A program made the position numbers and the translations under genes. Source: Astragalus membranaceus (Eukaryota > Streptophyta > Magnoliopsida > Fabales > Fabaceae). Taken from it: 64,000 nt of DNA. The notes beneath the pieces were generated by a model, which was not told where the DNA came from, searched no databases, and saw only the letters and a list, made by a program, of their open reading frames with translations. Below, one piece after another: positions 55,455-64,000 of this stretch. Every line of letters starts with the position of its first letter. Positions within the stretch are counted from its first letter, which is position 1. The stretch spans positions 30,299,917 through 30,363,916 of the forward strand of contig CM076848.1 of the NCBI GenBank assembly GCA_039519185.1. The letters run 5' to 3'.

Positions 55455-55619
55455 GGTGTGGTGTTGGTGGTGGTGGTGGTGGTGGGGAAGGGTATTAGGG
55501 TAGAGAGAGAAGGAGATGACTAAGGGAAAAGGAGAGAAAGAGAGAGAGAAATGAGTGGTGGTGAAGGGTATTATGGTAGAGAGAGAAGGAGAATAGTAAG
55601 GGAGAAGGAGAGAAATCTT
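55016..55619. mobile_element. CACTA-6: truncated CACTA with duplicated left terminus
   Basis: CACTACAAAAAAATTG starts at 55060, and a second CACTACAAAAAATTG starts at 55134. The whole 75-base unit, including about 45 bases of outside flank (GTGTTGGTCTAGTGCATCAC), is tandemly repeated from 55016. TTAGCGAGGGA repeats follow (55140-55350), then (ATT)n (55405-55452) and GGT/GAGA sequence. No right terminus is found. At 55620 it joins gag sequence of a Ty3 element. Confidence 0.85.
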
Positions 55620-56723
55620 GCAAGGTATTAGGTTCCCAATTATTGACATGTTTTTTGAAAGGGCTTCCGGGGAGTAGGCCCTGCGCCATGAAGAAAATGC
55701 GAAAAGCGTCGTCTAGTTCTCAAACTTGAAAAGCTTCGTGTTGAACCTCTCTATGTTTTCTCTGAGAGGCCCGTCTTCCCTTTGGACAACGGACATCAAT
55801 GCCGCTTTGTTCTTGGGTTTACTTTTGGAATGGGCAAAGTGAACTGAGAAGAGTTTTGCCAATTGGTCCTAAGAGGATTTGGTGTTCGTCCTTAAAGCCC
55901 GAAACCATTCCGATGCAACTTTGTCTAGAGTCAATGGGAAAATTTGACATTTCATCTCCATGGGTACGTTCCGGTATTGCATAGTCGTGTCGAATTGATC
56001 GAGGTGCCTGTCTGGATCGCTCGTTCCATCGTACATTTTCAGACCTCCGGGCGGTTTTTCGAGGTACCTCGGTAGCTATCGATTGTTACAATGAACGGGC
56101 CCTTTCGCTAGGTTAGCAACACCTGAGGTCGTGGCTGGCGTTGATGATGGGGATCGGGATAAACGTAGTGTCGAGGTTGAAAATGAGCGAGGTTGGGGGG
56201 AGTTATCCAATTCATTAAGATCGTCATATTGTCGAGCCGGAGGAGAACGGGAACCATTCCCTCGTTGTCAGCAGGGAGGAGAACGATGATAGTGCCTTCT
56301 CCTGGGTGGAGATCGATGTCTTCTTCGAACCGGGGTTCTCTTTTCAGGGGAGCCCGGTCCGGGTGATTCCTGGTCCGGAACGTCCCGTGCCCGGAGATTT
56401 GCTACCTCAGCCTCAAGGTCAGTGAAGCGGCAGCTTCTTTCTTGGTTTACGACCTCCTGTCGAGCCAGGAGCTGGACGAGCTGTTGAATAGCGCCGGTTA
56501 GGGCTGGAAGCAATGGAGGGGGAGGTGGTAAACTATTACTGTATGGGCTTGTATGGGAACGGGCGATGTTCGGATTGGGGAATTGTGCCCGAGCTTGGGT
56601 GGAATTTGTAAGGTCTTGAACATGGCCCTCGGGGGTTCGTTGAGGTTCGAGCTGGGGTATAACTAGTCCTACCCTGGGCTCGACCACAACACTGGCCGGT
56701 CTTGAACGGAGTTTGGGCGCCAT
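55620..56723 (-). pseudogene. Gag of Ty3 element B, broken
   Basis: Starts MAPKLRSRPASVVVEPR at 56723. Compared with element A it has the same Pro-rich then LLARQE-V-NQE and Arg/Ser/Pro-rich (RRRHRSPPRRRHYHRSPP) organisation. The gag core follows in other frames (near 56050-55740, with HFAH- and DPDRH-type segments), then MAQGLLPGSPF at 55689. Several stops and frame shifts are present. Confidence 0.8.
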
Positions 56724-56783
56724 TTGTGGATCAAGGTAATGTGAGAGGAAATTGAGTACAGATCTTCCCACTGTGGTCGCCAA

Positions 56784-57939
56784 TGTTCTGTACCGTACTT
56801 CCGATCGTGGTGAATAATCCGAAGTTGTTGGTAGATGTCGTCCTTGATCAATATTGTTCGATCTTGAGGGGGCGATGTTGTACCTGCAAGAATACTCCGA
56901 CGCTCAAGTCACTATTTGAGTGAATCAGTGTTTAGTTTTTAAAAGTTCTTCCTATTTGTGAGTATTGAATGTGGTATTTATAGAGATTGAGTGATGTTCG
57001 TTCTGACGGTGTGTTTACCGTGATTTTTGGTAAACACCGCTAGTTACACGTGTGTGTTGCTTGCGAGATCAACTAGAAACATCTCAGAACATTTGTGAAA
57101 AAGCTTTTATTAAAGTTATTGATGTTTATGATGATAACCGTTTTAATGGAGTAAAACGATGAAGAAATGCATAAGTGTTTAAGAAGAAATGCAGAAATGT
57201 AATGAATTGCAATAAAGTGCAGAAAGTGTAAATAAAGAAAAGGAAATCGAAAAAATAGTAAGTTGCAGGAATTCGTAAAGAAGAACCAGTAAACTACAAG
57301 AATCTTTAAAGAAATGATAAATATATTGCTGAATGTAAGAGGTTTGGTACGCAGATCACATACATTGTTCTTCAGTAACTCGTTTTTCTCTTATGCGGAA
57401 GTATGAGTGTTTTCTGAACGTTTGTATAGAATGAATTGCGACCCTATTCTCATCGAGAGAACTACTATTTATAATAAAAAATGAAACTATAACCATTCAG
57501 CGATTTTCTAAAATAAAGTAACCACTACTTCGACCAGATAACTGCTTCAACCTTCGACCACATTGTTATTGCTCTCTTCGACACATACTCTTTGACTTGG
57601 CTTGCTATCCGGTCGTTAACGATCTTCTTCCTGTCGAAATATGACCCCAGCTTTCTATTTTTCGCTAAGTAATGAACTAGGTTGATTCTTCTTGGCTACT
57701 ACTTCCTGGTGTCGAAATATTGATCACTCTTCTTAAATTTGTCAGGTCAAACCCTGTTGACTGCATTTACTACTAGCCTGTCGAGAATGCAGGCTAACAC
57801 GGTGTTGAGTCGTTAGATCTTGCAGAGGTATCTGAATTGTTGATTGATTGAGCCAGATTTTCTGGATATGGGCTGGTTGGTTATTGGGCCTCGCAGGGGG
57901 TGTAAATATTATTAAGACCTTTTACTTATTACCATAACA
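56784..57939 (-). repeat. LTR of Ty3 element B, interrupted
   Basis: Sense start TGTTATGGTAAT at 57939 and end CGGTACAGAACA at 56784. Without the inserted solo LTR it is about 363 bases, against 444 in element A. The outer edge abuts (TA)n. Confidence 0.82.
57012..57799 (-). repeat. Solo LTR (family L2) with 5-base target duplication
   Basis: TGTTTACCGTGATTTTTGG at 57012 to CAGGCTAACA at 57799, 788 bases. CGGTG is duplicated exactly at 57007-57011 and 57800-57804. It is inserted in the LTR of Ty3 element B, so it is younger than that element. Confidence 0.93.
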
Positions 57940-58651
57940 TATATATATATATATATATAGCAATTTTTTCTTAACCTTTCTAAAAATAGAAACTGTTTTT
58001 AAAATTCTAATTATAAGCAAGCTTTAGTGTTTGGGATTCAACCAATTATTCAAGGTCGACCTCGACCCTTAGTTTTAAGTATTTGTTTTACCAATAATAA
58101 TAGTTTAGGATCCATACCATGCGCATTCTTTTCAAAACAATGAGTGATTTATAAATTCATAATCGGGCTTAGTAAAAAATGTAAGGATAATCTTGGACAT
58201 TAGTAGGGGTTCACGTGCTTGTCTTATCCTCCTCATACAACGTGCTACTTTTTCCCCAATTTTCTAATCCCCAAAGTTCGAGTCTCCAATTGTAATCTTC
58301 ATCTTTTAATGGGTCAATGAGAATGAGCCATTCAAGGTAAACCTAGTTTAAAAAATCGAAGGTAATGTCCCTTGGCACTTTGAAAAGAAGGTTAAATTGC
58401 ATAATACCCAGAAATTTGGATTTCGTATACTGCGACAACTTTGTTCGTGTGCGCACCGAACTGCGTAATTGAACGCACAAAAAGTGTCCAAAAAAAAAAA
58501 TTAAAAAATTATCTTTTAATGAATGGTAAACATCGATATTAATGATTTTCTGCTAAGAAAAACCCATTTCAAAACATAGCGAATTGTATCTGTACTATGA
58601 CACATGCATGTATCCAGCAAAATCTTTTCCTGACAATGGACAATTGATTTT

Positions 58652-58725
<74 letters not shown>
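57940..58725. other. Spacer between the two Ty3 copies, bounded by (TA)n tracts
   Basis: A TA tract of about 20 bases follows 57939, and a longer one occupies about 58655-58725. The middle has no gene. Both Ty3 copies start at TA repeat. Confidence 0.6.
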
Positions 58726-58729
<4 letters not shown>

Positions 58730-59169
58730 ATGGTAATTACAGTAACTTCTATTTGCACCCCTCCTCCAAAAGCCCAATTGATGAAAAGCCCAATTGTAAT
58801 CAAGAGAGTCCAATCTTCAATGGCCAAGATCAGCCCGCAAGATCGGACGGCCCAAAAACGCCAACACAAACACATCCAAACTCTATAAATACCCCATTCA
58901 ATGCTCATTAATGGTAAGCACTTTTTTAACCAAACACTTATTCTCTCAAATACTGACTTAAGCGTCGGAGTATCATTGCAGGTACAACCTCGTCCTCCAA
59001 GATCGAACATCTCAAGATCGAACGCCTCAACATCGCCTCTCAAGGTCGAACATCTCCAGGTCGAACAAAACCTTCCTCTCAAAGCCCGAAGACAAAGATA
59101 GAATCAAGGACAAAATATCTACCAACTGCATAATATCGATCCTCAAGATCGGAAGCACGGTACAGAACA
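58726..59169 (+). repeat. 5' LTR of Ty3 element A
   Basis: TGTTATGGTAATTACAG to CGGTACAGAACA, 444 bases, inserted at the end of a (TA)n tract. A TATA box TATAAATA lies at 58884-58891. Downstream, clusters of AAGATCGAAC and AGGTCGAAC-like phrases repeat (58995-59065). Confidence 0.88.
58884..58891 (+). promoter_or_regulatory. TATA box in the element A LTR
   Basis: CTCTATAAATACCCC is a consensus-quality plant TATA context, suitably placed within the LTR to drive the genomic transcript. Confidence 0.6.
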
Positions 59170-59170
59170 T

Positions 59171-59187
59171 TGGCGACCACAGTGGGA
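59171..59187 (+). other. Primer binding site of Ty3 element A
   Basis: TGGCGACCACAGTGGGA lies one base after the LTR end and is identical in element B. Wording typical of Tat elements. The tRNA is not assigned. Confidence 0.75.
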
Positions 59188-59232
59188 GAAACCAATACCC
59201 GATTTTTCTCACCATCTCCTTGAACTTATTGA

Positions 59233-62200
59233 ATGGCACCAACACACCGCTCAATACCGACTAGTCTCATGGCCGAACCTGACCTCGGCCCTCAGCGAAC
59301 TCCTGAAGGCCACGTCCAGGAACTCACGAATTCGTCGCAAACACGAAGCCGACATCCCAACACGGGACCTTCCCGAGCACAATCAGGCGCAGATGAGACG
59401 AGCCTACCATCTCCCCCTCAACTACTCCCGGCCTTGACGGACGCGGTTCAACATCTCGTTCAGCTATTGGCCCGGCAAGAAGCGGTAAATGAAGAAAGAA
59501 ACAACCGTTTCGCCAACCTCGAATCCGAAGTAGCGAGACTGCAAGGTCGGAACGTCCTGGACCAACAATCATCCGGGCAGAGCTCACTGGAGGAACGACG
59601 CCCAACTCGAAGAAGACTTTTTCATCGATCACCCCCACGGAGAAAGCTCACTCATCGCTCCCCCGCACGCCGTCAACGAGGGAATGGTTCCCGTTCTCCT
59701 CTGGCTCGACAACACGAGGCTCATTCCCGTTCTCCGTCAGCTCGACAATACGACGATCTAGATGATCCTCATTCTCCTCCACGCCGCCACCGAGGGAATG
59801 GTTCTCGTTCTCCTCTGGCTCGACAAATTGAAGGCTCAACCTCGTCACGGAGACGATCGAGAAGCCATGACATCATTCAAAAGGTCCATCACAGACGCCA
59901 ACCACTGTCACGAGCAAATCGACCTGGGCGAAAAGGTCCTTTCACAAAGTCGATCGACAACTTCCGGGTCCCCCGGTATCTCGAAAAACCACCTGGAGGA
60001 TTGAAGACTTACGACGGGACGGGCGACCCCGACAGACATCTAGACCAATTTGACACAACCATGCAGTATCGAAATGTACCCATGGAAATGAAATGTCGAA
60101 TATTCCCTTTGACCCTAGACAAAATGGCTTCCGAATGGTTTCGGACGTTAAGGTCGAATACCATTTCCTCATGGGACCAGTTAGCAAAACACTTCTCGGT
60201 GCACTTTGCCCATTCCAAGAGCAAACCCAAAAACAAAAATGTTCTAGCGTCTATTGTCCAGAAAGCAAATGAACCCCTGAGGGAATATATAGAGCGATTC
60301 AACATCGAAGCTCTTCAGGTTCGGCAGTTAGACGACGCCTTTCGAATTTTCTTCATGGCCCAAGGTCTGCTCCCTGGAAGCTCGTTCCGAAAGCACATCA
60401 ACACCTGGGAACCTAACACCCTTCAAGAATTCCTCGAACTATCCCAGTGCTTCATTAACGAAGAAGAAAATTCCAAGATCGACAAAACGTCGTCACAGGC
60501 AGAATCGTCGAAACGCCACATCGAGGTCGACCCTCGAAAAAACTCCTGGAACATCGGTAGGAAAAATCGTCACCAGGTATACACCGAGCTCAACGTCTCC
60601 AACGCCCAGTTACTAGGGGAATGTTGGAACGTCGAATTCAGGGACGTCAAGCCTCCCAGGCCCTTACCTATCCGACCTGGGCAGAAGGCCAACAAATACT
60701 GCCGATACCACAGAAGCAACGGCCATGACACAAACCATTGCAACGCCCTAAAGGATGACATAGAAGATTTAATAAAACGGGGAAAACTATCTTCTTACGT
60801 CAAAAGGGAGGGAGAACGGTCTGACAACTTCGGAAGAGAAAGAAATGAAAACCTCAGGGCAAAAGGAAAAGAAATGACCGACCCAGACCGCGAAGAGCTG
60901 GATAAAAAACGCTCGGTTATCATGATGATAACTGGGGGATTCGATCATGAAGGATCGGGAAAATCCATGAAGAGAAAATGGAAGGAATTGTTGTGCGTGG
61001 CCTCAACGTCAACGACCCCGGTCAAGACTAACCGACCTCCATTATCTTTTAGTGACAACGACCTTATTGACGGAAAAGCTAACAAACACGTACCTCTCTT
61101 GATATCGGCAATCATAGCCAACAAGGAGGTACGTAGAATCCTGGTCGATCAGGGGAGCTCATCAGACATCATCTTTATCGATCTTCTGAGCAAAATGGGG
61201 ATCGATAAAGAGGAACTCACCCCGTATAGAGGGACGGCTTTGTCCGGTTTTAACGGATCTCGAACGAAACCCCTTGGACATCTGGAGCTAATGGTTACCT
61301 ACGGAACCGAACCAATGGTCCGAACCGTCAGAACCAAATTCCTCGTCTTGCCTTGTGAATCCATATACAACGGCATTATAGGAAGACCGACCCTCGGCAG
61401 GCTCGGGGCGGTTACATCCACCACTCACTTAAAGATGAAGTTCCACTCTCTTTGCGACAGAGTTATCACTTTAAACTCTGACTTAGAGTCGGCCTCCAGG
61501 TGTTTTTTCCTATGGACTAAGAACGAAAGAAAAGCTTCGGAGCATGAAGGGGTTCCCCCTTCGGAAGAACTGGCGACTCCCAAAATGCCAAAAGGAAGAT
61601 CGACTGAAGTTAACACCGCCACTAACGTAGGAACCAACTGCGGTCCGGAGGTCGAAAAACAGATAGATGTCGACGAGCTAACAAAAGAGCTCAAACGCAA
61701 AATCAGAAGACCAGAGCCTGATGGAAAGTTCGTCGAAACACAACTCGGTTCAGACCCCTCCCAAAAAATCAAAATAGGGATCGACCTTCCAGAAAAGATC
61801 AAGACCGAATTAACCCAATGTCTTAAAGATTTCAAAGACATCTTTGCTTGGTCGGCCGAAGACATGCCTGGGATCCCGCCAGAGATTGCCTGCCATCGGC
61901 TCGCAATAAACCCAGAAGCAAAATGGATCGCCCAAAGAAAACGGGCCCAAAGCAGAGAAAAAGCCATTGCTGCCACCTTAGCAGTAGACGACCTCATCCG
62001 AGCCAACTTTATCTCTGAGGTTAAATACACAACTTGGTTATCAAACCCTGTCCTGGTGAAGAAGTCTAACGGAAAATGGCGTATGTGTGTCGACTACACC
62101 GATCTTAATAAAGCTTGCCCAAAAGACGCCTTTCCGGTCCCCAGTATCGATCGTTTGGTCGACAGCGCTTCCGGTTTCCAGTTGTTATCTTTCATGGACG

Positions 62201-64000
62201 CATACTCCGGGTACAACCAAATCGCCATGTTTCCACCAGATCAAGCAAAAACCGCCTTCATCACTGACCGAGGAAACTTCGCGTACCGTGTTATGCCCTT
62301 TGGTTTAAAAAACGCTGGAGCAACTTATCAAAGAATGATGAACAAAGTTTTCCAAAACCAGATCGGTAAAAGCGTAGAGGTTTACCTCGACGATATGATC
62401 GCCAAAAGCAAAAGTGATGCCGACCATGTAAGCGATCTGAAAGCAATTTTCTCTGAGGTACGAAAAAACAGAATGAGATTAAACCCAGAGAAATGCACTT
62501 TCGGGGTTCGAGCTGGGAAATTCTTAGGTTTCTTCTTAACAGAACGAGGTATCGAGGCAAACCCAGACAAATGTCGATCCGTCACAGAAATGCGAACTCC
62601 GACGTCCAAAAGAGAAGTACAAAAACTCAATGGAATGATAGCTGCTCTATCTCGTTTCATATCGAATGCAGCATTCAAATCTCTTCCACTTTTCAAAATC
62701 CTCAAAAAAGAAGAAAGAGATTTCAAATGGACACCCGAGCAAGACGAAGCTTTGAAGCAACTTAAAAAATCTCTCTCCGAGCCTCCAATTTTAACTCGCC
62801 CAAATGAAGGAGAAACATTATACCTATATCTAGCAGTCTCGGAAGAGGCATTAGCTGCCGTTTTAGTACGCGAACTCGAAACCGGGCAAAGTCCCATCTA
62901 CTTCGCAAGCAAGGCTCTGCACGGGGCTGAAAGTCGTTATCAGAAAATCGAGAAAATCGCCTTGGCCCTCATTGTCGCAGCTCGACGTTTTCGAGCTTAT
63001 TTCGTCGCCCACCAGGTAGTCGTCCGCACTAACTACCCAATCAGACAGATACTCCACAGACCCGATCTAGCTGGAAGGATGATCAAATGGGCCGTAGAAC
63101 TCTCAGAGTTCGGTATCAAATATGAAGCTCGAACTACACTTAAAGCACAAGTTTTAGTCGACTTCATCGCCGAGATGACACCTGCTAACACCGGCTCTGA
63201 CATATGGATCCTCTACGTCGATGGTTCCTCAAATCCAAAAGGGAGTGGTGCTGGGATTATGCTAGAAAGCCCGACTGGGGTCATCATCGAAGTTTCCCTT
63301 GCATTCGGTTTTCCCACCTCGAACAACCAAGCAGAGTACGAAGCTTGCATTGCCGGACTTCGCCTGGCAATTGACCTCCAAGTCCAAAAAATTAAACTCC
63401 ATACCGACTCTCTCTTGGTGGTCTCCCAGATCGAAAGCAAATACGAGACCAAAGAACCGATCCTACAAAAATACCTACTTCAGGTACGATCGCTAATAGC
63501 TAAATTTGAAGCAAGCGAGATAATTCATGTCCCAAGAACGGAAAACCAACGAGCTGATATCCTCGCCAAACTCGCAAGCACAAAAACCCCGGGTAACCAA
63601 AGGACGACCATCCAAGAAACACTACACAATCCCAGTGTATCTATCGAGCCGCTGTTTAACCCGACCATCTACGTACTTGAAGAGGCAGACAGCTGGATAA
63701 CCCCAATTTTAGAGTACATCGTCTCAGGAACGGAGCCCCCAGACAGAAACGACGCCAAATATATCAGGAGAAGAGCCTCGGCTTTTTCAGCCATCAACGG
63801 GACGCTCTATAAACGAAGCCTCTCTTCCCCGTTAATTAAATGCATCGAGGGAGAGGAAGCGGCCTATGTGTTGACAGAAATTCATGAGGGGATCTGCGGC
63901 CAGCACATGGGAGCTCGATCTTTAGCACGAAAAACCCTTCGAGCCGGCTACTACTGGCCGAGCATGATCGGTGATGCTAGTGATCACGTGAAGAAGTGCA
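59233..64000 (+). CDS. Ty3 Tat gag-pro-pol polyprotein, open and running off the window
   Basis: I read the frame codon by codon from the ATG at 59233 to 64000 and found no stop (at least 1589 codons). An Arg/Ser/Pro-rich region covers about residues 115-240. The Retrotrans_gag core is at about 258-400, with a zinc-knuckle-like CRYHRSNGHDTNHC near 488. The protease active site ILVDQGSSSDIIF is near 636. Reverse transcriptase runs from about 930 (CVDYTDLNKACPKDAFPVP), with catalytic YLDDM near 1050. RNase H follows from about 1160. A second RNase H, the Tat hallmark, is at about 1326 (YVDGSSNPKGSGAGI). The integrase zinc region begins near 1556 and is cut by the window edge. Intactness suggests recent insertion. 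Its C-rich third positions differ from the AT-rich surroundings. Confidence 0.93.
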   Translation, partial: MAPTHRSIPTSLMAEPDLGPQRTPEGHVQELTNSSQTRSRHPNTGPSRAQSGADETSLPSPPQLLPALTDAVQHLVQLLARQEAVNEERNNRFANLESEVARLQGRNVLDQQSSGQSSLEERRPTRRRLFHRSPPRRKLTHRSPARRQRGNGSRSPLARQHEAHSRSPSARQYDDLDDPHSPPRRHRGNGSRSPLARQIEGSTSSRRRSRSHDIIQKVHHRRQPLSRANRPGRKGPFTKSIDNFRVPRYLEKPPGGLKTYDGTGDPDRHLDQFDTTMQYRNVPMEMKCRIFPLTLDKMASEWFRTLRSNTISSWDQLAKHFSVHFAHSKSKPKNKNVLASIVQKANEPLREYIERFNIEALQVRQLDDAFRIFFMAQGLLPGSSFRKHINTWEPNTLQEFLELSQCFINEEENSKIDKTSSQAESSKRHIEVDPRKNSWNIGRKNRHQVYTELNVSNAQLLGECWNVEFRDVKPPRPLPIRPGQKANKYCRYHRSNGHDTNHCNALKDDIEDLIKRGKLSSYVKREGERSDNFGRERNENLRAKGKEMTDPDREELDKKRSVIMMITGGFDHEGSGKSMKRKWKELLCVASTSTTPVKTNRPPLSFSDNDLIDGKANKHVPLLISAIIANKEVRRILVDQGSSSDIIFIDLLSKMGIDKEELTPYRGTALSGFNGSRTKPLGHLELMVTYGTEPMVRTVRTKFLVLPCESIYNGIIGRPTLGRLGAVTSTTHLKMKFHSLCDRVITLNSDLESASRCFFLWTKNERKASEHEGVPPSEELATPKMPKGRSTEVNTATNVGTNCGPEVEKQIDVDELTKELKRKIRRPEPDGKFVETQLGSDPSQKIKIGIDLPEKIKTELTQCLKDFKDIFAWSAEDMPGIPPEIACHRLAINPEAKWIAQRKRAQSREKAIAATLAVDDLIRANFISEVKYTTWLSNPVLVKKSNGKWRMCVDYTDLNKACPKDAFPVPSIDRLVDSASGFQLLSFMDAYSGYNQIAMFPPDQAKTAFITDRGNFAYRVMPFGLKNAGATYQRMMNKVFQNQIGKSVEVYLDDMIAKSKSDADHVSDLKAIFSEVRKNRMRLNPEKCTFGVRAGKFLGFFLTERGIEANPDKCRSVTEMRTPTSKREVQKLNGMIAALSRFISNAAFKSLPLFKILKKEERDFKWTPEQDEALKQLKKSLSEPPILTRPNEGETLYLYLAVSEEALAAVLVRELETGQSPIYFASKALHGAESRYQKIEKIALALIVAARRFRAYFVAHQVVVRTNYPIRQILHRPDLAGRMIKWAVELSEFGIKYEARTTLKAQVLVDFIAEMTPANTGSDIWILYVDGSSNPKGSGAGIMLESPTGVIIEVSLAFGFPTSNNQAEYEACIAGLRLAIDLQVQKIKLHTDSLLVVSQIESKYETKEPILQKYLLQVRSLIAKFEASEIIHVPRTENQRADILAKLASTKTPGNQRTTIQETLHNPSVSIEPLFNPTIYVLEEADSWITPILEYIVSGTEPPDRNDAKYIRRRASAFSAINGTLYKRSLSSPLIKCIEGEEAAYVLTEIHEGICGQHMGARSLARKTLRAGYYWPSMIGDASDHVKKC

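Larger units (their letters stand above)
55620..57939 (-). mobile_element. Ty3 Tat-type element B, left-truncated, minus orientation
   Basis: A minus-strand LTR (57939-56784, interrupted by a solo LTR), a primer site whose minus-strand reading TGGCGACCACAGTGGGA (56766-56782) equals that of element A, and a degenerate gag. It ends abruptly against CACTA-6 at 55619. Its LTR starts (in sense) TGTTATGGTAAT, as element A's does, so the two are members of one family lying head to head. Confidence 0.88.
58726..64000 (+). mobile_element. Ty3 Tat-type element A, apparently intact to the window edge
   Basis: 5' LTR 58726-59169, primer site 59171-59187, and one open gag-pro-pol frame from 59233 through the right edge. 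The order gag, protease, RT, RNase H, second (archaeal-type) RNase H, integrase is that of the Tat lineage. The 3' LTR lies outside, so LTR divergence and target duplication cannot be measured here. Confidence 0.92.

Noticed and set aside
58516..59082. 188-codon minus-strand frame with a YIYIYI stretch
   Set aside because: It reads through a (TA)n microsatellite and the antisense of an LTR; not a gene.
61425..62897. Long minus-strand frames over the Ty3 element A
   Set aside because: Antisense shadows of the open gag-pro-pol frame; the plus-strand frame carries all conserved motifs.

Overview
The window reads as nuclear DNA of a flowering plant, most likely a eudicot and possibly a legume. 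The legume guess is only an impression from the retrotransposon style and the BRI1 sequence; no marker in the window proves it. It is AT-rich, carries long (TA)n tracts and is mostly transposable elements inserted into one another. I recognise one intact host gene: BRI1, the brassinosteroid receptor kinase (41801-45340, + strand), encoded in a single exon.

Layout. 1-13678 is a five-element nest. An En/Spm (CACTA) transposon, call it CACTA-1, runs in from beyond the left edge and ends at 13678. Its transposase is cut by a Tat-lineage Ty3 retrotransposon, whose reverse transcriptase is in turn cut by a long terminal repeat (LTR) of another family. The CACTA leader holds a Mutator-like element (MULE), and one terminal inverted repeat of that MULE is split by a solo LTR. 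13679-19325 is gene-free spacer with a SINE, an old SINE copy, a retroposed tail only 13 bases long and a perfect 95-base-arm hairpin set in (TA)n. 19335-32022 is a 12.7 kb two-gene CACTA element (CACTA-2). It carries a decayed TNP2-type transposase, a decayed Transposase_24/TNPA-type gene, a nested CACTA of another family, a SINE cluster and two copies of a captured host exon. It landed exactly at the edge of a SINE, so the SINE's target-site duplication is now split 12.9 kb apart. 32445-34152 holds a MITE-like element and a dead LINE. 35035-39606 is a hAT element whose BED zinc finger is split by a small CACTA. 39615-41800 is the BRI1 upstream region with two well-delimited SINEs.

Downstream of BRI1 come a 5'-truncated LINE (46530-47545), a MITE (49209-49422), a non-autonomous CACTA (49460-50765), a gutted Ty1/copia element containing a reversed LTR (51056-52830), a truncated CACTA (55060-55619) and two head-to-head copies of one Tat-type Ty3 family. 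The right-hand copy (58726 to the window edge) has an uninterrupted gag-pro-pol frame of at least 1589 codons and is the youngest-looking retroelement here.

There is no operon-like logic. The genes are either BRI1 (hormone perception at the plasma membrane) or transposon machinery. The scientific interest lies in insertion order, which target-site duplications let one read directly, and in transposon rearrangements such as exon capture, duplicated termini and mixed ends. All assignments come from reading motifs and repeats by eye; no database search was run.
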